Assembly (NCBI GenBank): GCA_016938035.1
Contig: JAFGVK010000065.1
Location: forward strand, 1 to 44,256
Reading direction: 5' to 3'
From: Deltaproteobacteria bacterium
GTDB lineage: Bacteria; Myxococcota_A; UBA796; GCA-2862545
DNA length: 44,256 nt
The position numbers and the translations under genes are program-made. Positions 26,081-34,640 of this stretch are shown piece by piece. Below the pieces are notes generated by a model that did not search any database, was not told the DNA's origin, and worked only from the letters and a program-made list of their open reading frames with translations. How positions within the stretch are numbered: the first letter of the stretch is position 1; each line of letters starts with the position of its first letter.

Positions 26081-27505
26081 TCAGTAGATGGGGACGTCCT
26101 GACGGGCGGGGCGAAACACTCCCGCCAGCGTGCGCCCCTCCAGCACGACACAGCCCGCGCCGCAGGCCTCGACCCGCTCTCCAGGGCTGAGGCAGCTCAG
26201 GCCGGCTTGGCCCGCGAGGGCGGCCTGCGACCGATCTCGAAGCAGCGACACGCTCAGTTTGCCGCCAGAGACCTTGGTGCGCTCGGTGAGCTCCGTGCCC
26301 TGGTAGGGAACGAAGGTGTCCTGGATGCGGTGGCGCCGCCCGTAGATCTGCACCCCGCCCGCGACAGGAGCCCACGAGCCGTCGAGCACCTCCTGGTAGC
26401 TGTCGCCCAGATCGTCGAAGTCCTCGGAGTAGGCTACGAAGGAGCCGGAGGAGCGCAGCTTGAGGGTGCCCTCGCCGCACACCCGCACCAGCGCCCTGTC
26501 GACCAGCCCCTGCAGATCGGTGCCCGCCACCTGCGCCCGCCGCGCCTGGGCGAGGCGCTCCTTGTCGTCCAGCAGGAGCGTGAACGGGCCGTCTGGTCCA
26601 AGGAACCGCAGGTCGGTGATCGCCAGATCCTGGTAGCGACTGCCCGGCCAGGCCTGCCCCAGCGCCAGGGTCAGCTCCTGGGTCTGGAGCGGCGCCGAGA
26701 GCGTCCGGCGCTGGCGGGCCTCTGTGTCATCGAGGCTCACGGTCTCCTCGCGCCCCCCAGCCCGCAGGATCAGGGTGCGTGCCCTGGCGTTCTTGGTGAA
26801 GTGGTCCCGCGAGCGCTGGTAGCCATTGGCCACCTCAATCCCGGTGAGGGTCTGCGGCGCAGCGAAGCGCACCGTGAGGGTGTCGCCCTCGCCCAGCCCG
26901 GCGCTGCCCTCCACCCAGGCGGTGGACGCCTGGCCGTCGAAGAGGTTGGATGCGTGGTACACGTCGGCGGGCGAGAGGGTCGAGCTGGCCTCTACCGCCC
27001 CAGCCACCGCGATCGGCGCGGCCAGCCTGCGGGCGACGCCGTTCGAGAAGCTGGCCCGCACCGAGCCCAGGTGCCCGGTGCCGCCCAGCTTGAGGAAGAC
27101 CGCGCTGGCCCTCCCCATCAGCGTGAGGCGGACGGTCTGCCCCGCCCTCCCCTCCACCGCCGTGCCCTCCGCCCCATCGAGGTAGGGGGTGATGGTGAGC
27201 GGCCCGCCAAGCACCGACAGGTCCAGCGCGTCCAGCCCCCTGGGCTCCTCGAAGCGCATAAAGAGCCCCTCACCCTCCACGTCGCCGGTGGGCACCCAGG
27301 GTATGGGAGAGGCGTCCAGCAGGTGGCTGGCGTCCCCCGAGGTGGCATACAGATCGGCGAGCCGCTCCACCAGCTCGGCGGGAGCAGGCTCCGCGAGGGG
27401 GGGCGCGCTGGACCGCGGAGCCTCCACCACCTGCTCCCCCTCTGGCGCGGACGCGCAACCCATCGCTGCGATCAGCGCGACAACACCCACGACCTGGGAC
27501 CTCAT
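26081..27505 (-). CDS. Lipoprotein with NADase-type glycan-binding domain
   Basis: A 474-residue lipoprotein (AAMGC, Cys17, then a Pro/Ala-rich tether). Residues about 170-310 match the discoidin-like NADase-type glycan-binding fold: VEASSTLSPADVYHASNLFDGQ, STAWVEGSAGLGEGDTLTVRF, LTGIEVANGYQRS and KNARARTLILRAGG. The C-terminal part is beta-rich, with four Cys near the end. It probably binds surface sugars. The ATG at 27505 overlaps the stop of the VanW gene (ATGA), so the two are coupled; that pairing suggests a cell-wall-surface role. Confidence 0.8.
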   Translation of the reverse strand: MRSQVVGVVALIAAMGCASAPEGEQVVEAPRSSAPPLAEPAPAELVERLADLYATSGDASHLLDASPIPWVPTGDVEGEGLFMRFEEPRGLDALDLSVLGGPLTITPYLDGAEGTAVEGRAGQTVRLTLMGRASAVFLKLGGTGHLGSVRASFSNGVARRLAAPIAVAGAVEASSTLSPADVYHASNLFDGQASTAWVEGSAGLGEGDTLTVRFAAPQTLTGIEVANGYQRSRDHFTKNARARTLILRAGGREETVSLDDTEARQRRTLSAPLQTQELTLALGQAWPGSRYQDLAITDLRFLGPDGPFTLLLDDKERLAQARRAQVAGTDLQGLVDRALVRVCGEGTLKLRSSGSFVAYSEDFDDLGDSYQEVLDGSWAPVAGGVQIYGRRHRIQDTFVPYQGTELTERTKVSGGKLSVSLLRDRSQAALAGQAGLSCLSPGERVEACGAGCVVLEGRTLAGVFRPARQDVPIY

Positions 27506-28317
27506 GGCGCCACCTCCTCCGGAGGGACAGGGTACAGCACTCGGGCGAGGTTGTGGCCGAGGATCTCCTCCTCCACCGCCACCCCCCCCTCCAGCCGCTC
27601 GCGCACCAGGGTGTTCTCGCGCCAGATCACGTCGCCCTCGGCGAAGAAGCGCGCCCCACGCTCCACGAGGCGCCAGGTGGACGGGAGGGGGCGCCGCCCG
27701 CGGATCTCCCCGAAAAGACGTCCCTCTAGCACCCAGGCGCGCAACACCAGGGGCTGCTCGTGGGGGTTGCGCAGCCTCAGGTCCAGCGAGGGGTGGTAGA
27801 CGGTCGCCCCCGCGCCGAAGGGCACGGTGCGCTCGTGATCTGGGAACAGGTCGTAGCCGTGCCGGTGGCGCTCGGTGATCTCAAGCCCCGCGTGGACCGC
27901 GAGCCAGAACAGCATGTTGGCGAGCTGGCAGGCGCCGCCCCCCACGCCGAGGCCGATGGTGTCCCCGTGCAGCTCCGGTCCAGCCTGGAAGCCGCGGGCG
28001 CGGAGGGGAGGCCCGACCCACCTGTGCCACGAGAACACCTCGCCCGGCCAGATCACCGCTCCGTCGATAGCTGCGGCGGCGAGCCGGACGTTGGTCTCCT
28101 TGGCCCGCTGCACCTTGGGGGTCCACTGGGCCCCTGGGCGCTCGAGCGGGGTGTCGCGCCCTACGAGGCGAACAGGCCACAGCGCGGGGTGGTACGCCTC
28201 CTTGGGCGGCGCACCGCGCAGAGAGAAGGCGACGACGTAGGGAGCGCGGATCAACGCGCTCCGCACTGCGAGCGGCACCGCTCGCCTCAAGAGCTGATGA
28301 ACGGGATGCATGTCCAC
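27502..28317 (-). CDS. VanW-family protein
   Basis: A 271-residue protein with the VanW domain: FSLRGAPPKEAYHPALW, KETNVRLAAAAIDG, GEVFSWHRWVGP, GPELHGDTIGLGVGGGACQLANMLFWLA and HGYDLFPD. VanW occurs in vancomycin-resistance operons but its reaction is unknown; many Gram-negatives have unrelated copies, so resistance should not be inferred. GTG 28317 is the longest start; ATG 28311 is two codons in, and neither has a strong ribosome site. Its stop overlaps the start of the glycan-binding lipoprotein. Confidence 0.85.
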   Translation of the reverse strand: MDMHPVHQLLRRAVPLAVRSALIRAPYVVAFSLRGAPPKEAYHPALWPVRLVGRDTPLERPGAQWTPKVQRAKETNVRLAAAAIDGAVIWPGEVFSWHRWVGPPLRARGFQAGPELHGDTIGLGVGGGACQLANMLFWLAVHAGLEITERHRHGYDLFPDHERTVPFGAGATVYHPSLDLRLRNPHEQPLVLRAWVLEGRLFGEIRGRRPLPSTWRLVERGARFFAEGDVIWRENTLVRERLEGGVAVEEEILGHNLARVLYPVPPEEVAP

Positions 28318-28404
28318 GCATAGCCCGGGAAAGGGCAGCCTGCCGCAGCCTTGAGCAGACCTAGCGCGATCCGCGAGGCAGCCACGCGCGGACCGGCGGC
28401 TCGA

Positions 28405-29403
28405 TCAGGGTGGCGGGGGCGAGGGGGGGAGGTCGCGGCGCCTGCTCCTGCGCCAGCCCTTGCGCGCCCGGTTCTCGTACTGCCGGGTCTCGCCGCCAAA
28501 GCGGTAGGACAGCTCGGCCGACTTGACCAGCCAGGCCCACGACACCGCCGAGGCGCCCACCCCCACCCGCAGGTCGACCTGCTTCCACGAGGCCTGGTAG
28601 GACAGGCTCCCGGTCCAGCTGCCCTCCAGCGCCGACCGCCCCCCCGTAGAGAAGGTCTGGTCGAGGCCGGCGATCGGCGGAAGGTTGAGCTCCTCCCAGT
28701 CCACGTTCACGTCGGCGTGCGCCTGCGCCTGAACCACGGCGCTGCCTCTGAGGATGAAGCTGTCTCGCCGGTTCAGCCGCAGCTCAGCCCCCACGTTGGC
28801 CCAGGTGGCGTCGCCCTGGAAGCGGGGGCGTATCCCCGCCAGCAGCCCGTCGGGGTCCATCTCCCAGCTGTCCGGATCTTGCCCCGCGAGCTGAAGCAGC
28901 AGCGGCGACACCTCACTGAGATCAGGGATCCCGCGGAACTCCAGCAGGGCGTGCTCCACGCCGGCGTGGACCGAGAGGGCGTCGCTGAGGATGACGGAGC
29001 CGATCAGCGCGGCGCCGCTGTACTGCCCATAGAAGTCCCCGATGGGCAGGCCGTAGACGCTCCCCTGCACCGCCAGGTCGAACCCGCCGATCCGGACGGC
29101 GTTGAACTTGAGGTGCCCGTTGTAGAGCCCAATGGCGTCGAACACCAGGCTGGTCCCCGCGTGCATGCGCGGCAGCAGGCCGACGCTGGCGGTGGCGAGG
29201 CCCAGGCGGACCTCGCCCGGTTCAAGGGTGTACGCGGTGAGATCCACCTTGGCACGGGGCAGAATTCCGAGATCTACGTGGCGCGGCTTGAGGTCGCGCA
29301 GCTGCTCCTCGGTGAGCGTCGGGAGCTCCTCGCCCCCGGCGGGAGGCGGGGGGAGCTCCTGTGCCAGCCCGATCAGGGGTATCGCCAGCGCGAGTCCGAA
29401 CAA
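28405..29403 (-). CDS. Predicted outer-membrane beta-barrel protein
   Basis: A 332-residue protein. It starts with a short signal (MFGLALAIPLIGLA), then a Pro-rich periplasmic stretch and many alternating hydrophobic strands (EVRLGLATASVGLLP, LVFDAIGLYNGHLKFNAVRIGG, SVHAGVEHALLEF). It ends in an Arg/Pro-rich tail (KGWRRSRRRDLPP), unusual for barrels, which normally end in an aromatic. The TTG at 29403 is chosen for its GGAGG 5 nt upstream and because it starts exactly at the signal peptide. No family name can be given. Confidence 0.65.
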   Translation of the reverse strand: MFGLALAIPLIGLAQELPPPPAGGEELPTLTEEQLRDLKPRHVDLGILPRAKVDLTAYTLEPGEVRLGLATASVGLLPRMHAGTSLVFDAIGLYNGHLKFNAVRIGGFDLAVQGSVYGLPIGDFYGQYSGAALIGSVILSDALSVHAGVEHALLEFRGIPDLSEVSPLLLQLAGQDPDSWEMDPDGLLAGIRPRFQGDATWANVGAELRLNRRDSFILRGSAVVQAQAHADVNVDWEELNLPPIAGLDQTFSTGGRSALEGSWTGSLSYQASWKQVDLRVGVGASAVSWAWLVKSAELSYRFGGETRQYENRARKGWRRSRRRDLPPSPPPP

Positions 29404-29476
29404 CCAGACCTCCGATGACTCATTCGGCCGATGGGCCCACCGCTTGAGGCCGTCGCCCCCCAGACAAAAAAGGTAT

Positions 29477-29505
29477 TTGCACGTACCGACCACATTCACT
29501 ATGAG
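29477..29505 (+). promoter_or_regulatory. Possible sigma-70-type promoter
   Basis: TTGCAC (29477-29482) and TATGAG (29500-29505) are spaced by 17 bp, 24 nt before the receiver-protein start, in an AT-richer island (AGACAAAAAAGGTATTTGCA). Neither box is a full consensus. Confidence 0.35.
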
Positions 29506-29528
29506 GGCGCCCAAGCAAGGAGGTGTCG

Positions 29529-29966
29529 ATGAAGCGCGATGAGCCCGCAGAGCACGGTCCGCTTGTCCTCCTGGTCGACGACGATCCTTTGGTGCTGCTC
29601 ACCGCCCAGCGCGCGCTAGAGCGCCACGGGTTCCGCGTCTCTGTGGCCAACAACGCCTCCGAGGCCCTGTCGATCCTCGAGGATACCGCCGTCGAGCTGA
29701 TGCTCACCGACGTGCTGATGCCCCAGATGAGCGGGATCACCCTCGCCAAGATCGTCCACGCCCGCTTCCCCTCCCTGCCGGTGATCTTCATGTCGGGGTT
29801 CGTGGGCGACCACGCCATTGACCTGTTCAACGAGCGCAATTTCATCCCCAAGCCCTTCAGCTATCGGCACTTGGTCGCGCTGGTGACGGGAGCCCTGTCA
29901 CAGGATGGCCCCTTTCGCCGCCAGGTCCCCGCCTCGACATCCCACGACCTAGGCGCCTCCGCCTAG
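29529..29966 (+). CDS. Stand-alone response-regulator receiver protein
   Basis: A 145-residue single-domain receiver: acidic pocket LLVDDDP (D17-D19), phospho-acceptor D61 in LMLTDVLMP, S89 in IFMSGF and K108 in PKPF. No output domain follows, only a short Ser/Thr-rich tail, so it must signal through protein contacts, as CheY or Spo0F types do. No histidine kinase is nearby. The ATG at 29529 has AAGGAGG 5 nt upstream. The stop codon lies inside a hairpin. Confidence 0.9.
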   Translation: MKRDEPAEHGPLVLLVDDDPLVLLTAQRALERHGFRVSVANNASEALSILEDTAVELMLTDVLMPQMSGITLAKIVHARFPSLPVIFMSGFVGDHAIDLFNERNFIPKPFSYRHLVALVTGALSQDGPFRRQVPASTSHDLGASA

Positions 29967-29967
29967 G
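29948..29967 (+). terminator. Terminator hairpin overlapping the stop codon
   Basis: A perfect 8-bp stem CCTAGGCG/CGCCTAGG with loop CCTC spans the last codons and TAG of the receiver gene. It has no U-tract and sits before a 300-bp gap. Confidence 0.5.
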
Positions 29968-30269
29968 GCGGGGAGCGCCGCGCGCCGTCGGTCCGCGGGG
30001 ACGACCGCCTCATCGACAGGCTGCCCCCGCGGCGCGGGTGGTGACCCCTCCTCGGCGCCCGCTCGGATCCGCGTGAGGCAGGCCAGCGTGGCCCACACCT
30101 CGACGCGCCGAGCCTCCGCGTCATCCTCGCCCTGCGCGGGTGCCGCGAGGCCGCTGGGGCCACCTCGCCTCGCGCTTGCCCTCCGCCTGTAGCCCACCTC
30201 CTCGCAGGGGCACACCGCCCTGGCGCTCCTCGACGCGGCTCGGTACGCTGCGCCCAGCAGGAGGTCTAC
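29967..30269. other. Gap of about 300 bp without a supportable gene
   Basis: It contains open minus-strand frames (Arg/Ala-rich) without ribosome sites that overlap the receiver gene. A promoter for the M30-like gene should lie in its right part, but no clear boxes are seen. Confidence 0.4.
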
Positions 30270-31751
30270 ATGAAACGTCTCGCCCTCACCGCCCTCGCCC
30301 TCACCCTGTCTGGCTGCGCCGACAAGACGCCAGACGACACCGCGGTAGAGGACGGCCCCCTCGCCTTGGAGCCAGGAGCGGCGGGGGCGATGGACAGCCT
30401 GGGCGACAGGGTCGCGGTAGACCTCGCAGAGGCGGGGACCTACTGGGTGGTGCTGATGAGCCAGGCGCCGGACCAGAGCACCACCTTCGGCTACGGCTCC
30501 GAAGCCAGCGCGGCGCGCAGGGTGGACCCCACCTCGCCGTTGCCAGCGGTGGAGCGCCACGACGCGCGCCCAATGCTCACCCCAGCGGTGGGCGACACCC
30601 GCACCTTCCGCGTCCACAACGGCAGCACCGCCGTCACCGTCACCGGTGAGGTGATCGCCACCTCGGATCAGGTTGTGGTCTGGCGCGACACCACCACCGC
30701 CAACCCCCTCGGCGATCTGGACATGACCAGGGTGATGGAGGTGGTGGACGCCTACGGGCAGATCGTCCTCCCCCGCGAGCGGGCGATCTTCGGGGAGGAG
30801 TCCGACGTGGATGGGGGTGGCACCATGGACGTGCTCCTGTCGTACACCGTCAACCAGACCGGCGCCGCCGCCTACGTGAGCGGGTGCGACATCGGCGTGG
30901 GCGACTGCGGCACCTGGGGCAACGGCGCGGAGATCATGTACATGGGGATCCCAGAGGACGACGGGCACGGGTCCACCAACGGCATCGTCGAGACCTTCGC
31001 CCACGAGCACAACCACCTGGTGTATGACTTCCACAAGTACGCCCTCAACGGCCAGGAGGACCTCTCCGAGAACGTGTACGTCACCGAGGGCATGTCGGCG
31101 CTGGCCCAGGACCTCACCGGGTACAACAACGGCAACCAGTACGTGTGGGCCGCCGCGATCGACATGCAGGCGATGTACGGCTACCAGTCCTCCACCCACG
31201 GCATCTCGATCAACGACGTGTTCCGCGGCTCGGGGCGCTACGACGCGGAGCGCGACGGTCCCCTTCGCGGCGCGGCCTACCTCTTCCTCCGGTATATGTT
31301 CGAGCAGGCGGGGGGCATGACCGTGACCGACGGCGGGACCCCTGTCGATGAGGGCGGAATCGCCTGGCTCCACGACTGGTTCTCGGTGCCAGAGTTGGGC
31401 CCGGACGCGGTCCTCGCGACCACCGGGCGCTCCCTGGAGGAGGTGGGCTTGGACGCCTACACCGCCCTGCTCCTCACCGGCAGGGGCCTCCCCACCGATC
31501 CCGCGCACACCTTCCAGCCCCGGTTCGACGATCCCCTCACCGGCTACGCCTACGGGGTCGACCCCTTCGCGAACATCCACGGCTGGCTGCAGCTGACGGG
31601 GGTGCCGATCCAGCCCCTGGCTGACGCGGACGGCGCGCTGCGGGCGGGGGGGGTGGAGTACCTGGAGGTGGTGCTTGACGCCCCCGGCAGGATCGAGATC
31701 CCCGTCGCCGCCGAGGCGATGGCGGTGGGCCGGGTGGTGCGCGCCGAGTAG
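30270..31751 (+). CDS. M30/gluzincin-like zinc metalloprotease lipoprotein
   Basis: A 493-residue lipoprotein (LTLSGC, Cys16; Asp/Thr tether). The catalytic site is HEHNH (H245, E246, H249), with the third ligand Glu273 in VTEGMSALAQD, a layout like hyicolysin-type M30 peptidases. Residues 30-150 look like a Gly/Ser-rich beta domain before the protease core, and the C-terminal 70 residues form another beta module (VEYLEVVLDAPGRIEIPV). The ATG at 30270 follows AGGAGG. It converges with the zinc-ribbon gene, with only 4 bp between stops. It is probably an extracellular protein degrader. Confidence 0.85.
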   Translation: MKRLALTALALTLSGCADKTPDDTAVEDGPLALEPGAAGAMDSLGDRVAVDLAEAGTYWVVLMSQAPDQSTTFGYGSEASAARRVDPTSPLPAVERHDARPMLTPAVGDTRTFRVHNGSTAVTVTGEVIATSDQVVVWRDTTTANPLGDLDMTRVMEVVDAYGQIVLPRERAIFGEESDVDGGGTMDVLLSYTVNQTGAAAYVSGCDIGVGDCGTWGNGAEIMYMGIPEDDGHGSTNGIVETFAHEHNHLVYDFHKYALNGQEDLSENVYVTEGMSALAQDLTGYNNGNQYVWAAAIDMQAMYGYQSSTHGISINDVFRGSGRYDAERDGPLRGAAYLFLRYMFEQAGGMTVTDGGTPVDEGGIAWLHDWFSVPELGPDAVLATTGRSLEEVGLDAYTALLLTGRGLPTDPAHTFQPRFDDPLTGYAYGVDPFANIHGWLQLTGVPIQPLADADGALRAGGVEYLEVVLDAPGRIEIPVAAEAMAVGRVVRAE

Positions 31752-31755
31752 CCCG

Positions 31756-32472
31756 CTACAGGATCGGCTTGCGGTGGTACTCCTCCGCGAGCAGCTGATC
31801 CCGGATCCCCAGGTGGTCCTCGATCGCGCGCTCGATGATCTGGGGCGGGGTGGGCTTGGAGAAGCCCCCCAGCAGGGTGCGGTCCCGCCTCCCCTGGATC
31901 TTGGCCCGCAGGCGATAGGTGATGGTGGTCCCGTTCTTTCCCCTGTTCACCACCTCCTCCACGTAGAGCTGCTGGAGCTCCTGCCGCGCAATGGGCCCGG
32001 CCCCCAGCCAGGGGAGCGGCTCGTGGGTCACCACCAGCCCCGCGGCGCTGGCGTGGAGCACCGTGGTGTTGAAGAAGCCCGCGACCGCCGTGTAGGAGAG
32101 CCCCACCCCCACCGCGACGTGGAACAGCGAGAACAGGAGCATCTCGGTGGCCCCGCTCGCGAGGGCGCCCATCCACCAGAACACCAGGAAGCCATCCCAG
32201 AACAGGGCAAACACCGCCAACAGCACGGTCTTTGCGGTGAACCAGCGCCAGGTGATCACCATGTTCCCGCCGCCCACCGCGATGTCCATCTGCTTGGGCA
32301 ACACCAAGTCAGCGACCGCCCGCCGTGGAGCGTCCTTCGGCTGCGCGGAGGGCGCCACCGCCTGGGGCAGCGGGAACACCGCCTCGCACGCGGCGCAGCG
32401 CGCGATCCCCAGCTCCTCGCTGACGTCCTCGCCCCGGATCGGGGCCCCACACTGCTCACAGGTATAGGCCAT
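31756..32472 (-). CDS. Zinc-ribbon membrane protein, unknown function
   Basis: A 238-residue protein. An N-terminal zinc ribbon of two CxxC pairs (CEQCGAP and CAACEAV) and a short linker are followed by two or three membrane helices (VLLAVFALFWDGFLVFWWMGAL, MLLFSLFHVAVGVGLSYTAVAGFF) and a basic, beta-rich cytoplasmic C-terminal domain. I know no named family. The ATG at 32472 is chosen because GGAGG lies 6 nt before it; it shares a base with the peptidase stop (TGATG), so it is translated from the S46 message. Confidence 0.7.
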   Translation of the reverse strand: MAYTCEQCGAPIRGEDVSEELGIARCAACEAVFPLPQAVAPSAQPKDAPRRAVADLVLPKQMDIAVGGGNMVITWRWFTAKTVLLAVFALFWDGFLVFWWMGALASGATEMLLFSLFHVAVGVGLSYTAVAGFFNTTVLHASAAGLVVTHEPLPWLGAGPIARQELQQLYVEEVVNRGKNGTTITYRLRAKIQGRRDRTLLGGFSKPTPPQIIERAIEDHLGIRDQLLAEEYHRKPIL

Positions 32473-34586
32473 CACTCACCTCCCACGCCGAGCTCGGAGA
32501 GCAGCGCCGCTCCACCGGGCTCCTGTCCAAGCGCCCACAGGGCCGCGCGGATGTCCAGGTGGATGCTCCGGGTGGCGTCCTCCTGGAAACGCCAGTCCGC
32601 AGCCATCCCCTCGTAATTGCGGTCGAAGACCACCCCCACCAGCTCACCTGCGGCGTTCAGCGTGGGAGATCCCGAGGAGCCTCCGGTAGAGTCGAGGGTG
32701 GAGAGGAAGTTGAGCGGGACGCTGCCCAGCGCGCCATCCGACCACCGGCTCTCGGCACCAGCGCGCAGCGCACCCACCTGCTCCTCGGACAGGGCGAAGG
32801 GCACCTCGCCTCGCTTCGCGAGCATCCCCGCCAGGGTGGTCTGCGGGGCGTACCGCACGGCCTCGGCCGGGCTGTAGCCCTGTACCTCGCCCACCGACAC
32901 CCGCAGGGTCCCGTTGGCGTCGGGATAGCGAGCGCCGGTGCCCGCCTTGGCCTGGAGCTCCAGGTACAGCGGCCGCAGGCGACTCATCGCGCCACGCCAC
33001 GCCTGCTCAGCGGCGAGCTGCTCGCCCCACCAGCGCTCCAGCCCCACCGCGAGCTGCATCCACGGGTCCTCCATCGCCTCCAGCGCGGCGCGGTCGGTGT
33101 CATAGAGCGCCAGCCGGCGATCGGTCTCGCGCAGCCAGGGGTCCTCGAAGAGGCGGATCACGCCCTCCTCCACCCCGCCCTGCGCCGCGATCCACGCGTC
33201 CACCTGGGGGACGCGCTGATCAGCGGGCAGGGCGTCCAGCCGGCGGAGGAGCAGGGTGAGCAGGTCCCGCTCAGCGGGCAGATACAGGATCGCGTCCAGC
33301 TCCGCCGCCTGGGCCTTGAGCCGCTCCGCGTCCCTCGCCTGGAAGCCCTCCAGGCGCTCCACGTCCTCCCGCTCCCGCTCCGCCGCGAGGCGATAGGCGT
33401 CCCTCGCCGACGAGAGCATCCCCGGGAGGGACTGGTAGAATTGCACCGTGCGGTTGCGGGCGTAGGTGGTCTGGTAGGCGTCGACCTCGCGCCGCATGTC
33501 CACCAGCACCTCCGCCCACTCCCGCCGCCCCCTGCGCTTGTAGCTGACCCACTCCTCCATCGCCGCCTCCTCCGCGGCGCCCTGGCTCGCCACCCTGCCG
33601 CGATCGAAGGCCTCGATCATGCCCACATAGGACTTGCGCACGTTGGCGAGCCGGAGCGAGGTGGTCTGCAGCTTGCTGGAGGCCAGGCGGGAGCGCTCCA
33701 TGTGAGCCTCTAGCACCGCGAGCGCCTCGTCGTGGAGCGCGACCCCCAATGGGTAGCGCACCAGCGCCGCGTGCTTGGCCTCGCTGGCGGTGCGGTGCCG
33801 CAGGGTTCGGCCCGGGAAGCCCGCCATCATCACCCTGTCGCCCTCACCCACGCCATCGGCGGCGATCCGCAGCCATGCGTCCGGGTGGAGGGGCACGTTG
33901 TCAGGAGCGTAGCCAGCCCCCCGCCCACCCCCGTCCACATAGACGCGGAGCAGGGCGAAGTCCAGCGCGTGGCGCGGCCACATCCAATTGTCCGTGTCGC
34001 CCCCGAACTGCGCGATGCTGTAGGGCGGCGCGTAGACCAGCCGCACATCGCGCAGCTCCCGCTGCCGCACGAGCTGATAGCTGGCGCCCCCGTAGTAGGG
34101 CACCACCTCGCAGCGCAGCCCCCCCGCCGCCTCGCAGCCCGCCACCAGCTCCTTGCTCACCCGCTCGATGTGGTGCCACCGCGCCGCGTCGTCCAACCCC
34201 CTCACCCCATCCAGCACCCTCGCGGTCACGTCCTCGTCACCGGCGCAGAGCCAGAGCCTCGCGGAGGAGCCCGCGGGCACCTCGTCGGCCCTCGCCCGGG
34301 GGGCTAGCCCCCCGGCGAGCAGGTCCGTCCCGTCGCCGGAGGCGAGCTGCAGGAAGCGCTGCGCGCAGTGCTGGTTGGTGAGCACCAGCCCTTCGGCAGA
34401 GACCAGGGCCCCAGAGCAGTCTCCGAGGGAGACCACCGCGGCGAGCGCCCCGCCAGGAGCGGTCAGCTCGTCCATCGAGACGCCCTCCCCCAGCGACAGC
34501 CCCCCCGCGGCGAGCTGCTGTGGGGTCCACATCCCCTCGTGGGCGGTAGCGGTGCTCAGGCTGAGGGCGAGGAGGGTGGTGATCAT
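32472..34586 (-). CDS. S46-family dipeptidyl peptidase, DPP11-like
   Basis: A 704-residue exported serine peptidase of family S46, which releases dipeptides from the N-terminus of oligopeptides in the periplasm. Signal peptide MITTLLALSLSTATA, then the family start EGMW. Catalytic His73 (LTNQHC), Asp209 (WPRHALDF) and Ser638 (GGSSGSP) are all present. The residue 18 after the nucleophile decides specificity in this family: Gly in DPP7, Arg in DPP11. Here it is Arg656 in VVFDRNYE, which predicts cleavage after Asp/Glu. A long coiled-coil region sits near residues 340-480. A hairpin lies just upstream of the ATG at 34586, which has no clear ribosome site. Confidence 0.9.
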   Translation of the reverse strand: MITTLLALSLSTATAHEGMWTPQQLAAGGLSLGEGVSMDELTAPGGALAAVVSLGDCSGALVSAEGLVLTNQHCAQRFLQLASGDGTDLLAGGLAPRARADEVPAGSSARLWLCAGDEDVTARVLDGVRGLDDAARWHHIERVSKELVAGCEAAGGLRCEVVPYYGGASYQLVRQRELRDVRLVYAPPYSIAQFGGDTDNWMWPRHALDFALLRVYVDGGGRGAGYAPDNVPLHPDAWLRIAADGVGEGDRVMMAGFPGRTLRHRTASEAKHAALVRYPLGVALHDEALAVLEAHMERSRLASSKLQTTSLRLANVRKSYVGMIEAFDRGRVASQGAAEEAAMEEWVSYKRRGRREWAEVLVDMRREVDAYQTTYARNRTVQFYQSLPGMLSSARDAYRLAAEREREDVERLEGFQARDAERLKAQAAELDAILYLPAERDLLTLLLRRLDALPADQRVPQVDAWIAAQGGVEEGVIRLFEDPWLRETDRRLALYDTDRAALEAMEDPWMQLAVGLERWWGEQLAAEQAWRGAMSRLRPLYLELQAKAGTGARYPDANGTLRVSVGEVQGYSPAEAVRYAPQTTLAGMLAKRGEVPFALSEEQVGALRAGAESRWSDGALGSVPLNFLSTLDSTGGSSGSPTLNAAGELVGVVFDRNYEGMAADWRFQEDATRSIHLDIRAALWALGQEPGGAALLSELGVGGE

Positions 34587-34589
34587 CGG

Positions 34590-34608
34590 CGTCTCGGTGG
34601 TTGAGACG
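34590..34608 (-). promoter_or_regulatory. Hairpin immediately upstream of the S46 start
   Basis: A 6-bp stem CGTCTC/GAGACG with a 7-nt loop ends 3 nt before the S46 ATG, where the ribosome would bind. It could damp translation, or end transcription entering from the phospholipase D side; the second is less likely since that gene is downstream. Confidence 0.3.
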
Positions 34609-34640
34609 GCAATCTAGCAGACCTCTCGTCCGATCGGTAA

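Noticed and set aside
27502..28317. Vancomycin-resistance locus
   Set aside because: Only the VanW domain is present; there are no VanHAX/VanRS genes, and VanW is widespread without resistance.
29949..31580. 543-codon minus-strand frame reaching the 29967-30269 gap
   Set aside because: Antisense to the M30-like gene. The part in the gap has no start with a ribosome site and overlaps the receiver gene.
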